This document shows, piece after piece, positions 24,550 to 34,381 of a DNA stretch of 64,000 bases. The notes under the pieces were generated by a model. It searched no databases and was not told the DNA's origin. It was given only the letters and a program-made list of their open reading frames with translations. The DNA is taken from positions 558,001 to 622,000 of the forward strand of contig NZ_SJPF01000003.1 of the NCBI RefSeq assembly GCF_007859755.1, in the 5' to 3' direction. A program made the position numbers and the translations under genes. This DNA comes from Blastopirellula retiformator. GTDB lineage: Bacteria > Planctomycetota > Planctomycetia > Pirellulales > Pirellulaceae. Numbering within the stretch: position 1 is the stretch's first letter; the number at the start of each line of letters is the position of its first letter.

Positions 24550-25716
24550 CTAGGTTTTTCGCCGTTCGCGACGATACTGCCCGGGAGGAACGCCATAAAA
24601 CGTGCGAAACGTTTCAGCCAGATGTTGCGTTCGACGGAAGCCGCACCGCTCGCCGATCGCCGCCAAGGTCAGGTCGGTGTGGGTCAGCAACTCTTCGGCC
24701 CGGTTTAGTTTGAGTCGCAGCAACTCTTGGTTGGGGGATCGACCGAGCAGTTTTCGCAGGCCTCGTTCCAGCGAACTCCGCGAGATCGCGACCGCCCGCA
24801 GTACATCGGCGACCGAGGCGCCCTTGCAAGCGTTCTCACGCATGAAGAGGAGCGCCGCCGCCAGTTCCGGATCATCGACCGCCACGACGTCGGACGATTG
24901 CCGCGTCACCACGCCCAACGGATCGACCAAGATCGGCTGCTTAGGCGGCTTGCCTCCGCGCATCAGATGTTCCAGCAGCTCGGCCGCGCGGTAGCCGATT
25001 GCTACGCCATTCAGCTCAACGCTAGAAAGGGGCGTGCTTGCCATGCTGCAAAGGGACGCGTCATTTTCAACGCCAACCACGGCGACTTCCTCGGGCACGG
25101 TAGCCCCGCAGCGGCGGCAAGCGTCCAATAGCCAGAAGCCGAGCTGGTCGGTACAGGCCATCACGCCAACCGGCTTTGGCAGATTGTCGACCCAGTCGGC
25201 TAGTTCCTGTTGCGCTTGTTCCCACTGGGTCGGTTGCTCGCGGCGATTGCGGGGATGATAGCGCTGGGCTTGGTAGCCGTTGTCGGCGACCGTCTGCACG
25301 AAATTCTCGCACCGCTGCTGGAAGTATTCCTCGGCGCCAAGTTGATAGACCGCGAAGTGGCGATAGCCGCGATTGAGAAAATGCTCCGCCACCAGTTTGC
25401 CGAGCGAGCGATTGTCGACGCCGACGAAGGGGAAGGAATGTTCCAGCCGCGTCGAGCGGAGTTCGACCGTCGGCAGGCGTGCGCGACCAACCGCGTCGGC
25501 CATCGTTTGCGAGCCGCTTCGGGTCAGGATGCCGTCGCCACGCCATGCCGGCAGCCACGGCGGCGGAGGAGACTCCAGCGACCGCGACTCAACCAATAGC
25601 GACCACGGGCCATGCTCGGCGACATACTGGCGAACGCCATGCAGCAGCTCGCGCCCGTAGGTGCGCGAGGTTTCGATTAGTAAGGCGACGTGCGGCGTGG
25701 AGGCCCGACGTGACAT
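24550..25716 (-). CDS. XylR-like transcription regulator (periplasmic-binding-like + AraC HTH)
   Basis: 388 residues from ATG 25716 with AAAGGTCGA upstream; the length matches E. coli XylR (about 390). The N-terminal two thirds look like a LacI-type sugar-binding domain (PHVALLIETSRTYGRELLHG, PFVGVDNRSLGKLVAEHF, VGVMACTDQLGFWLLDA). The C-terminal 100 residues form an AraC-type double helix-turn-helix (SRSSLERGLRKLLGRSPNQE, AAIGERCGFRRTQHLAETF). It follows the CE15 esterase gene by 22 bp on the same strand, so it probably senses a sugar from plant or algal polymers; the ligand is inferred only. Confidence 0.93.
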   Translation of the reverse strand: MSRRASTPHVALLIETSRTYGRELLHGVRQYVAEHGPWSLLVESRSLESPPPPWLPAWRGDGILTRSGSQTMADAVGRARLPTVELRSTRLEHSFPFVGVDNRSLGKLVAEHFLNRGYRHFAVYQLGAEEYFQQRCENFVQTVADNGYQAQRYHPRNRREQPTQWEQAQQELADWVDNLPKPVGVMACTDQLGFWLLDACRRCGATVPEEVAVVGVENDASLCSMASTPLSSVELNGVAIGYRAAELLEHLMRGGKPPKQPILVDPLGVVTRQSSDVVAVDDPELAAALLFMRENACKGASVADVLRAVAISRSSLERGLRKLLGRSPNQELLRLKLNRAEELLTHTDLTLAAIGERCGFRRTQHLAETFRTFYGVPPGQYRRERRKT

Positions 25717-25738
25717 TCGACCTTTGACGTCTGCGGCG

Positions 25739-27007
25739 TTACTTGCCGCGCAGTTGTTTGTCGGCGAAGTCGAGATACGCTTCCCAATCGCTCGGCAAGA
25801 CGTTGTGTCCACCGCTACGAATCCGGTAGCCGATGCGGCTGTTGATCAGCTTGTTGACCGGAGGCATTTTGTCCGCAGCCAATCCGTCCGTTCCAAGCAA
25901 GCGATACGCCGGATCGGCGTACAGTCCCGACAGGAACTCGCCCTTTGGATCGGCCCAGTAGTCTTCCTGGGCGCTGCAGATCAGCACCGGTCGCGGAGCG
26001 ATCAACGCGATCAACTCGTGCTGGTCGACTGGGCAGGCGTCTTCGTTGTTGTCGTACTTCAGGAAGTTGTCGCAAAACCAATGAGGGAACGATTTGTTGA
26101 TCCGCCAGACCGACTCGCCGATTCGACGACGGCTGAGCGCCGCTCCGCCGCAGCCCGAGTTGTTGGAGATCACCAGGTCAAAACGAGGATCGGTCGCGCC
26201 GGTCCACAGCGCCGTTTTGCCGAGTCGCGAGTGCCCCATCACGATCATGCGGTCGTGATCGATCGCGTCTTGTTCTTCCAGGTAGTCGGCGATTCGCGAC
26301 AGGCCATACGTCCACCCAGCGATCGTGCCCCATTGGTCGGCGGCCAGCTTGTCGCCCTCGGTGCGGAAGGCGCCATGGATGCCGTTCTGGAAGCCGTCGT
26401 CAAAGTCGGGATCGATGTCGCCATAGTAAACGGTCGCCAGACCATAGCCGCGATCGATGATTCGCTCGACCGGCCAGCGCGCTTTGGCGGCGCCGCGCGA
26501 CTGTTCAACGGCGACATGTTTGGTGACGCCATTGGAGGCGTCGTTACGCACCCACGACTTGGTCAGCGGAATCGCCGGATCGTCGCTCAGCGAGTGATTG
26601 CCTTTGAAGTTAAGCGCCGCGACGACCGGAACCGGCTTGTCGCTTTTGGGAAGGATGAGCAGCAGGTCGGCGTACGGGCCATCCTCGTCGCCGGTCAGAA
26701 AGATGCGAACCTGACGCTCGGTCGCTTTGTCGTCGAAAACTTCTCGCTCAGAAACGACGCGGCTGCTGATCGGTTTCGCCGTTGGGGCTTTGCCGTAGAC
26801 CTCGGTCTCGAACAGTTCGAGCAGCTCTGGGCGACGAATTTTTTCCCACGCTTCGGCGGTCGTGATCTTGGTCCCGTCCTGGGCGACCAACGGATCGGGC
26901 AGAGTGAAGTCGGGAATTTTCGCTTCGTCGTAGTTCGCTTTGGCGTCTTGACCGAGCAAAGGCATGGCAAAGGTGAGCGCGAAAAAGAGCGAGAAAATAG
27001 ATCGCAT
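25739..27007 (-). CDS. Glucuronoyl esterase (CE15-like), secreted
   Basis: 422 residues with a Sec signal (MRSIFSLFFALTFAMPLLGQ). The alpha/beta-hydrolase nucleophile motif MGHSRLGKTALWTGA and the following ISNNSGCGGAALSRR match carbohydrate esterase family 15, and SGGHNVLPSDW carries the likely catalytic His. Such enzymes cut ester links between glucuronic acid of xylan and lignin or related esters. It precedes the XylR-like gene, supporting a role in polysaccharide use. Confidence 0.9.
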   Translation of the reverse strand: MRSIFSLFFALTFAMPLLGQDAKANYDEAKIPDFTLPDPLVAQDGTKITTAEAWEKIRRPELLELFETEVYGKAPTAKPISSRVVSEREVFDDKATERQVRIFLTGDEDGPYADLLLILPKSDKPVPVVAALNFKGNHSLSDDPAIPLTKSWVRNDASNGVTKHVAVEQSRGAAKARWPVERIIDRGYGLATVYYGDIDPDFDDGFQNGIHGAFRTEGDKLAADQWGTIAGWTYGLSRIADYLEEQDAIDHDRMIVMGHSRLGKTALWTGATDPRFDLVISNNSGCGGAALSRRRIGESVWRINKSFPHWFCDNFLKYDNNEDACPVDQHELIALIAPRPVLICSAQEDYWADPKGEFLSGLYADPAYRLLGTDGLAADKMPPVNKLINSRIGYRIRSGGHNVLPSDWEAYLDFADKQLRGK

Positions 27008-27148
27008 CGGCGCGTCTCTGGCGAGTCAGGCGGGATAACAAGAAAAGCTGCGGAGCGAGAAATTGGTTCTCACCCTCGCAGCTTCAAGATAGTCGAACCA
27101 AGGCCGAGAGACTACCTGCGGCTGGCGAAGTTTTTCTGCGGAAAAACG

Positions 27149-28492
<1,344 letters not shown>

Positions 28493-28956
28493 GCGGTTTC
28501 GATCCTGAGCAAAGTTAGATTGACTGTTTCCTGACGGTCAATCTTTCGCTACCCGGATAGCCGTAAGATTTTCATCTCGCCTCCCTTCATCGTCCGTAGA
28601 CGACGCTACTTCCATGTGGGATCCGCTTCGGCGCCAGCAAACTAGCATGCCAGCGGCGGAGGGCCGCAGAGCTTGTCAGCATTTGCCGGATGCCCATGTT
28701 CTAGTGCGAAAAGCCCGCAATTGTCCATACGAACCAGCAATTTTCTTCGTTTCTTATTCAACCCCGGAGTTTGATGGAATCCTCACAAACGGAACCCCAT
28801 ATTTGGGATTCTACGCCGCATGGTCCATTTTGAGTCAAGCAAAAGGTTGTCGCTTTCCTTGAGTTGTAACTAAAATCACATTCAATCATTTCGTGGGGCG
28901 ATCGTGATGCCGGCGAAACGACTGATTTCGATCTTAGACAGGTTAGGGGCGCACCG
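28493..28956. other. Divergent region phoH / FlhA-domain gene
   Basis: 464 bp with the inverted repeat listed at 28517-28544. It also has AT-richer tracts around 28740-28890. No coding frame with a domain was found. Confidence 0.5.
28517..28544. promoter_or_regulatory. Inverted repeat upstream of phoH
   Basis: AGATTGAC-N12-GTCAATCT, perfect 8-bp arms, 25 bp ahead of the phoH start codon. It could be an operator or a leader hairpin in the phoH transcript. Confidence 0.35.
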
Positions 28957-30429
28957 ATGGACTACTCCTCGATTCTTTCGCGATATATCGGCCGAGAGGT
29001 TTGCGTCTCCACCTTTGGACATATCAAGCTCCGCGGCGAAGTCGCGGCCATCTACGACGACTGCGTTCGCCTGATTAACGCCAGTACGCAGGGGGACGCT
29101 GAGGAAATCTCGTGGAACGTCGACAGCGATCATGGCCAAGAGGCGCTCGTCCACTTTCACCACATCGTGGCGATCAGCTGCGGCGACGAAGAACTGCTCG
29201 ACATCCCGGTCGTACCGGACCATGACAAGCCGTCTTGGTTTCAGGAAGCGGAACAGCGCGAGAAAGTGGATCTGCCGACCACCGACAAGCTCGACCCGTG
29301 GCGCACCTACCTCGATCTGGACCGGCTCTCGCTGGAAGTCGGAGAGTCGTTGGTTTCGATCATCGCCCCCGAGTCGAAAGACATTCTCGATCGGATCACC
29401 GCGGTCCGTTGCCAGCTGGCCGACTCGCTCGGAATTCTCGTCCCCAACATTCGGATGTGCGACAATCGCCAACTAGGCGACAACGAGTACCGCTTTCTCA
29501 TCGACGAAAACGAAATCGCCCGCGCCCGGTTCGGCCCGGGACGCTACATCGCGCTCGACATGGGGACGTCGACCGAAACGCTGGACGGCACGCCGGGCGT
29601 CGATCCGACCTTTGGCGGACCTGGCATTTGGATTCGAGCCGATCAGCAGCGCGAGGCGGAAAAAGCGGGCTACCTGGTGATCGAACCGGGCATGCTGCTG
29701 GTAACGCATCTGCAAGAGACGCTGCGTCGGTTCGCCTCCGAGTTGTTGACGCTGGATGACGTTCGCAACCTGATCGAACTGCAGCGCGACTCGCAGTCGG
29801 CCGAGGTCGAAGAGTTGCGGGCCAGCCCACTCTCGTTGTCGACCATTCATGCGGTCCTGGTACGTCTGCTAGAAGAGCAGGTCTCGATCAAGAACTTCCC
29901 CCGCATTCTGGAAACGCTGGTCCGTCATGGTTCGCGTACCGGCGACATCGAGCTCTTGGTCGCCGCGGTCCGCGTTCGTTTGGGTCGGCAGATTTGCCAA
30001 CGTTATCTCGATCGGGATGGTCGCGTCCATGCGATCGGGCTGGAGCCGGAGTTGGAAGAACGGCTGCTCGAGTTGAACGATGCCGGCGCCGGGCGAAAAG
30101 CTCGCCCATGGGTTGAGCGACTGGTCGACAACCTGGTCGACAGCTTCCAGCAATCAGAAGAGCAACAACAGCCGACCGCCCTGGTCACGTCGATTGATCT
30201 CCGCAGCCATCTATGGCGGTTGATGTCGACCAACCTGCCGCGGGTTTCGGTCTTGAGCTTTGCCGAGATCCCTCGCAACACCGACATTTATTGGGAAATG
30301 CGGGTCTCAGGCGACGACATTGGCCTGCCGGAAGGAAGTGCCCGAAGTAGCGGCGGCGCCAAGCCGTATGCCAAAGCGGCGCACCTGATGGAGTCGCTCG
30401 GCGACAAGATGCCGCGGCAGCCTCGCTAG
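28957..30429 (+). CDS. Soluble FlhA/SctV C-terminal domain protein with Sm-like N-terminus
   Basis: 490 residues and no membrane helices. From about residue 105 the sequence follows the cytoplasmic domain of FlhA/SctV, the export-gate protein of flagellar and type III secretion: ITAVRCQLADSLGILVPNIR, NEYRFLIDENEIARARFGPG, WIRADQQREAEKAGYLVIEP, then LLVTHLQETLRRFASELL, ILETLVRHGSRTGDIELLVA and VLSFAEIPRNTDI. The membrane part of FlhA is absent; the first 80 or so residues (LSRYIGREVCVSTFGHIKLR, AAIYDDCVRLINAS) look like an Sm/LSm small beta-barrel. No flagellar or secretion genes are adjacent. The FlhA similarity is strong; the Sm-like call and any function are inference. Confidence 0.8.
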   Translation: MDYSSILSRYIGREVCVSTFGHIKLRGEVAAIYDDCVRLINASTQGDAEEISWNVDSDHGQEALVHFHHIVAISCGDEELLDIPVVPDHDKPSWFQEAEQREKVDLPTTDKLDPWRTYLDLDRLSLEVGESLVSIIAPESKDILDRITAVRCQLADSLGILVPNIRMCDNRQLGDNEYRFLIDENEIARARFGPGRYIALDMGTSTETLDGTPGVDPTFGGPGIWIRADQQREAEKAGYLVIEPGMLLVTHLQETLRRFASELLTLDDVRNLIELQRDSQSAEVEELRASPLSLSTIHAVLVRLLEEQVSIKNFPRILETLVRHGSRTGDIELLVAAVRVRLGRQICQRYLDRDGRVHAIGLEPELEERLLELNDAGAGRKARPWVERLVDNLVDSFQQSEEQQQPTALVTSIDLRSHLWRLMSTNLPRVSVLSFAEIPRNTDIYWEMRVSGDDIGLPEGSARSSGGAKPYAKAAHLMESLGDKMPRQPR

Positions 30430-30511
30430 AACTTGCCTTGCCTCGGGGAAAGGCGTTGCGTACGATTCCTTCGTTGTCGCACCTTTCTCGATTTCACATC
30501 CGGAAAACTGC

Positions 30512-30952
30512 ATGTTTCGTTTCGCCGCCATCCTGCTAACGATGCTGGGGCTCGCCTTGGGCTCGACCAGCAATCTGGTTAGCGCAGCGCCCTTGTGTGC
30601 GGCGCCGGGCGAAACGAATTGTAGCTGCGGTCAGGCGACGTCCGACGCCTGCTGTCATGCAACGATCCCTACTTGCTGCAGTGCGACGGCGGGAAGTTGC
30701 TGTCAGCAAACGAGTAGCGAAAGCCTTGCGGCTCCCATTTGTAACGGATGCCCCTGCTGCTACGAACCGGTTGAGACGCCGCTGGCGCCTTCGTCGGCAA
30801 GCGAAACGCACCTGCCGATCGACTTGCTCGCTTGGACCAGTCCCGTTGCGGTCGCCCCATCGGCGGCGGCAGGTTCCGATTTACAATATCGCGTCGCCCC
30901 GTTCGCGACAGAAGTCTCTCTACAAGTTCTCCATTGTCGTTGGCGGAATTAA
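30512..30952 (+). CDS. Secreted cysteine-rich protein 1
   Basis: 146 residues with a signal peptide (MFRFAAILLTMLGLALGSTS, likely cut after SAA). The next 60 residues hold many cysteines, often paired (NCSCG, ACCHA, TCCSA, SCCQQ, NGCPCCYEP). The C-terminal half has no cysteines until the end. No family is recognised; metal binding or disulfide bonding outside the membrane is the simple reading. It lies 68 bp ahead of a second, richer Cys protein. Confidence 0.7.
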   Translation: MFRFAAILLTMLGLALGSTSNLVSAAPLCAAPGETNCSCGQATSDACCHATIPTCCSATAGSCCQQTSSESLAAPICNGCPCCYEPVETPLAPSSASETHLPIDLLAWTSPVAVAPSAAAGSDLQYRVAPFATEVSLQVLHCRWRN

Positions 30953-31020
30953 ATCGAACGCTGCGCTGACAGCTTCGATTTTGAATTCTGACTTACGATA
31001 TTCTCTTGGAGATACTTACG

Positions 31021-31359
31021 ATGAAAAGCTTAATGGTTTTGGCTGCGCTCTTCTCGTTTTCGTTCGGGATGATTTCTTGGGCTTCCGCCGACGCGGCGCC
31101 GACCGCCAAAAAGTGCGAGTGCGTCAATTGTGCGTGCCCCGACTGCGATGGCGTCAATTGCTCGTGCGACGGCGATTGCAAATGCGAGAAGTGCGGTTGC
31201 GAAATGACGACCGACACGGCGTTGACCGCGACTTCCGCCGCCTGCCCGAACCGCCCGTGCGAAAAAGAGTGCCCGTGCGAAGCGGGTTGCGAGTGCTGTG
31301 ACGGTGAGGTCTGCACCTGCACGGGGTGCGAGTGCACCGCTTGCGACTGCGCGGCGTAA
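31021..31359 (+). CDS. Secreted metallothionein-like cysteine-rich protein 2
   Basis: 112 residues from ATG 31021 (CTTGGAGATACTTACG upstream). Signal peptide MKSLMVLAALFSFSFGMISW and then 24 cysteines in about 75 residues, in two blocks separated by a Thr/Ala linker: KKCECVNCACPDC..CKCEKCGCE and CPCEAGCECC..CECTACDC. The dense CXC and CXXC spacing resembles metallothioneins, which bind Zn, Cu or Cd, but an export signal is unusual for them. Together with the previous gene it forms a likely two-gene unit that ends 16 bp before a MITE-A. Confidence 0.8.
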   Translation: MKSLMVLAALFSFSFGMISWASADAAPTAKKCECVNCACPDCDGVNCSCDGDCKCEKCGCEMTTDTALTATSAACPNRPCEKECPCEAGCECCDGEVCTCTGCECTACDCAA

Positions 31360-31375
31360 CGGCGTTTACGTCTAA

Positions 31376-31473
31376 CAGCCTGCTGAAAAATGCCATCGTG
31401 GTATTTTTCAGCCTCGCCAGGCTCAGATCGCATCCCTGCGATCTCGCAGTCCGTTGAGAAAATCAACGGACTG
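31376..31473 (-). mobile_element. MITE-A copy 3, 98-bp deletion variant
   Basis: Flanked by CTAA (31372-31375, 31474-31477). Both ends and the TGAAAAATGCCA-type hairpin are kept, but the middle with the 14-bp-arm hairpin is missing. It follows the Cys-rich gene by 16 bp. Confidence 0.9.
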
Positions 31474-31525
31474 CTAACCTTGGAAAGCCAATCGGCGCCC
31501 TTCTCTGCGGATGAGGGCGCCTTTT

Positions 31526-32401
31526 CTATTGCGCCGACTCGGATGCCGGCGGATAGGGTTCCGCCAGAAAGCGAACATACGCGCAGCCAAATAAGACGAT
31601 CCAAATCGCATAGTACAGCCAGAGCATACTGGCGATCAAAAAGCCAATCATCCCAAACGTCGACATCTTGCCGGTGACGACGAAGATGTCGATCGGGATT
31701 CGGCAGATTTCCCACATGATGGTGCAGAGGAGCGCCCCGCGGAGGGCGTGCCAAAAGCTGACGCTGGTCCGCGGAAGTTGCCAAAAGATCAGCGTGATCA
31801 AGATCCAGTTGAACAGCAGACTGGCCCCGTATTGCGAGGGGAGGAAGACCGACAGTCCCCAGGTCGAGTCGCTCCGGATCAAGAACTGCTTCCAGGCGAA
31901 CAGCAGCGCCAGGGCGGCAACGCCGATGAACCCCAGCACCATCACAAAGACGTACGCCCTGAGCCGATAAAACACGATCCTCCACAAGAGCTGTCGCCAG
32001 GTCTCGCTGGAGGGATATTCGAGGTCGAAGATCCGAGAGAAGGCCCGCTCAAGCCAGGCGAACGCTGTCGCCCCGAGCAGCAGCAGTCCCATCAGGCCAA
32101 AACCGATCACCGCGGTATCGCTGCGGGCGCCTTCGCGAATGAAGCTCATGAAGCTTTCGGCGGTTTCTGCCGAGCTTTCCGACGCGATCCAGCTTCGCAG
32201 CTCGACCCGCAAATCTTGCTCGGTGATCGATTCGCGTACTAATGTCCGTGCGGTGGCAAAGAAGACGATCCCGGCCAGCAGCATCCACATGTAGACGTAA
32301 AACGCAATGCAGGCTGCATATACGTCCGAATCACGGTTGGACGAATGCTGCATGGCGTTCCAGAATCGAACGCCCCAACGTGTGGCAATACGACGAATCA
32401 C
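31526..32401 (-). CDS. YihY/BrkB-family membrane protein
   Basis: 291 residues from GTG 32401, preceded by GGGGAAGGTA. Six hydrophobic helices in the YihY pattern, starting DVYAACIAFYVYMWMLLAGI and including LLLLGATAFAWLERAFSRIF and WRQLLWRIVFYRLRAYVFVM, and ending MIGFLIASMLWLYYAIWIVL-FGCAY. Family members are inner-membrane proteins once mis-named RNase BN; their role may be in transport. It is a single gene. Confidence 0.9.
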   Translation of the reverse strand: MIRRIATRWGVRFWNAMQHSSNRDSDVYAACIAFYVYMWMLLAGIVFFATARTLVRESITEQDLRVELRSWIASESSAETAESFMSFIREGARSDTAVIGFGLMGLLLLGATAFAWLERAFSRIFDLEYPSSETWRQLLWRIVFYRLRAYVFVMVLGFIGVAALALLFAWKQFLIRSDSTWGLSVFLPSQYGASLLFNWILITLIFWQLPRTSVSFWHALRGALLCTIMWEICRIPIDIFVVTGKMSTFGMIGFLIASMLWLYYAIWIVLFGCAYVRFLAEPYPPASESAQ

Positions 32402-32662
32402 TACCTTCCCCGCATGTGGCGAAGCCCCTGTTTCCGCAGACTGGCATTATAGGGGACGCGGGCTTTTTCGTCGTCGCGGGTAAATTTCTAGAAACTTGCC
32501 GTAACTTCCGTAAAAGTGCTGGGTTTAAATAGTTCGTTGCCGCTGGTGGTCCTTCTGTGGGGGGCTGATCTGCAGCGACCCGAACCTCAAAAACCTCGGC
32601 GATCGCATGTCCCGCGATCGGCCAGCAACCTTTTCCCTTTGCTAACTGATTAGGAAACGAAT

Positions 32663-33478
32663 ATGAACGTGTGGAAGAAGCAGTGGTTTGCCTGCCTGAC
32701 GGCAGTTTGCCTAGTTGCCGCGATGGCCCAAATCAGCGTCGCCCAAGGTCCGGGCGGTGGTCGCGGCGGTCGTGGACCTGGCGGACCTGGCGGACGCGGC
32801 GGTTTCGGAATGAACGCGACGGCGCTGCTGGGCAACGAGCAAGTTCAGACCTACCTGGCTCTGACCGAAGATCAAAAAGAAGAGCTGCAAACGATCAGCG
32901 AAGAATCGCGTTCGGCGATGCGTGAAATGTTCCAAGGCGGCCGCGACGACGAAGATCGCGAAGCTCGTCGCGAAAAGATGACGAAGATGATGGCCGAAAA
33001 CGCCGAAAAGACCGTCGACGTTCTGACCGACGCCCAAAAGGAAAAGTTGGTCGCCATCATGTTGAAATCGGATCTGGCTGGCGCCCTGAACGACTCGATG
33101 GTCAAAGCCGAACTCGGCATCTCGGACGCCCAGGCTGAAGAGATCAACGAAGCTCGCCAGGAAGCGTTTGGCGAAATGCGGGAAATGTTCGCCGAGCTGC
33201 GTGACGCTTCGCCCGAAGAACGCCAGGAAAAGATGACCGAATTCCGCGAAGCGATGCAGGAAAAGGTCAACGGCGCCCTGACCGCCGAACAACAGGCCAA
33301 GATCAAAAAGTTGATCGCCATCGACTTTGAACTCGATCGCTCGCAGATGCGTGGCCCGGGTGGTCGTGGCCAAGGTGGCCCGCAAGGCCAACGTGGACAG
33401 CGCGGCCAACGTGGCCAACGTGGACCCGGCGGTCCGCGTGGCGGTGACAACGCCGAAGCGGACGACGACGCGATCTAG
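32663..33478 (+). CDS. Secreted Spy/LTXXQ-like helical protein with RG/GQ-rich ends
   Basis: 271 residues with a signal peptide (about 1-28, ending SVAQ). The mature start is a Gly/Arg/Pro stretch (GPGGGRGGRGPGGPGGRGG), and the end repeats GQRGQRGQRGQRGPGG. Between them is an alpha-helical, charged region with LALTEDQKEELQTISEESR and LTAEQQAKIKKL, which resemble the LTXXQ motif of periplasmic chaperones of the Spy/CpxP kind. A ribosome site TAGGAAACGAAT precedes the ATG. It is followed by a good terminator. Envelope stress or chaperone function is inferred, and the RG-rich tails suggest binding to anionic polymers. Confidence 0.75.
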   Translation: MNVWKKQWFACLTAVCLVAAMAQISVAQGPGGGRGGRGPGGPGGRGGFGMNATALLGNEQVQTYLALTEDQKEELQTISEESRSAMREMFQGGRDDEDREARREKMTKMMAENAEKTVDVLTDAQKEKLVAIMLKSDLAGALNDSMVKAELGISDAQAEEINEARQEAFGEMREMFAELRDASPEERQEKMTEFREAMQEKVNGALTAEQQAKIKKLIAIDFELDRSQMRGPGGRGQGGPQGQRGQRGQRGQRGPGGPRGGDNAEADDDAI

Positions 33479-33508
33479 GTTTCGCGCTCGCTGTGACTGA
33501 CAAATGAG

Positions 33509-33543
33509 AAAGCCCTTGCGTCGTGCGATGCAGGGGCTTTTTT
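33509..33543 (+). terminator. Intrinsic terminator after the Spy-like gene
   Basis: AAGCCCTTGC-GTCGTGCGAT-GCAGGGGCTT followed by a run of Ts, 31 bp after the stop codon. A 10-bp stem with one G-T pair. Confidence 0.85.
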
Positions 33544-33562
33544 CGTGGGCCGCTTGGTCTAG

Positions 33563-33711
33563 CAGTCCGTTGATTTTCTCGACGGACTGCGTGATCGCAG
33601 GGATGCGCTCCCAAAATAGCGACGTAAGTCGTTATTTTGGGAGCCGCGAAGAGCTATGCTCTGAGCCTGGCGAGGTTGGAAAATGCCACGATGGCATTTT
33701 TCAACAGGCAG
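33563..33711 (+). mobile_element. MITE-A copy 4, full length, at the fxsA stop codon
   Basis: 149 bp, flanked by CTAG at 33559-33562 and 33712-33715. The right-hand CTAG contains the TAG stop codon of fxsA on the minus strand, so the element begins directly after that stop. Confidence 0.92.
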
Positions 33712-34197
33712 CTAGTCTTCTTTTCGCGACTCTACCACGTACGACTCCAGGATCTCGCTGCTGCCGGGCTGCGGCGTCTGCGAAGCGGATGAGGCCGAGG
33801 TGGCGAACCCGTCGACGGTGGCGTTGGTCGTAACGTGAAAGTGCTTTTTTCCCCACGCGATCAGCCAAGCTTTGATCGGGGTGCGTAGGAAAGGGATCAG
33901 CAGCGAAAAACCGGTCATGTCGGTCAATATGCCTGGCGTGATCAGCAGCACGCCGGCCACGAAGATCAACACGGCGTCAAACAGCGAGTCGGTCGGCATG
34001 CGGCCGCTGGAAAACTCGGCTTGGATTTTTCGATAGGTCGCAAATCCCTGGCTCTTTGCTAGCATCGATCCGATGACGCCGGTCACGACAACCAGGGCCA
34101 GCGTAAACAGCGGATCGGTCGCGCTGGCCAAAAACAGCAGCAGCGTCAGCTCGACGAAAGGAACCAGGATGAACAGGATTAAGAGGATACCCAGCAC
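33712..34197 (-). CDS. fxsA: FxsA family membrane protein
   Basis: 161 residues. Helices at 1-20, 28-45 and 72-95 with the FxsA pattern LFILVPFVELTLLLFLA, VVVTGVIGSMLAKSQGFATY, GRMPTDSLFDAVLIFVAGVL and LITPGILTDMTGFSLLIP. FxsA is an inner-membrane protein that in E. coli limits exclusion of phage T7; its normal job is unclear. The C-terminal 40 residues are Ser/Thr-rich and soluble. The stop codon lies in the MITE-A target duplication. Confidence 0.94.
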   Translation of the reverse strand: MLGILLILFILVPFVELTLLLFLASATDPLFTLALVVVTGVIGSMLAKSQGFATYRKIQAEFSSGRMPTDSLFDAVLIFVAGVLLITPGILTDMTGFSLLIPFLRTPIKAWLIAWGKKHFHVTTNATVDGFATSASSASQTPQPGSSEILESYVVESRKED

Positions 34198-34381
34198 GCA
34201 ATTTCTCGCAAAAAATGGAAACGTCGTTTCCGTTCCCGTTTGTCCGGCAACTATTTTAGTTTACGACTCGGACGGAAAAGGGGGGAATTTGCCGCGGTCA
34301 GTTCACTGGCGCACGACGGCCCCCTAGAATGAATTCGCTACGAGCGGCCTGATCTTTCGCCTTCTTCGATGCGGCTAACGG

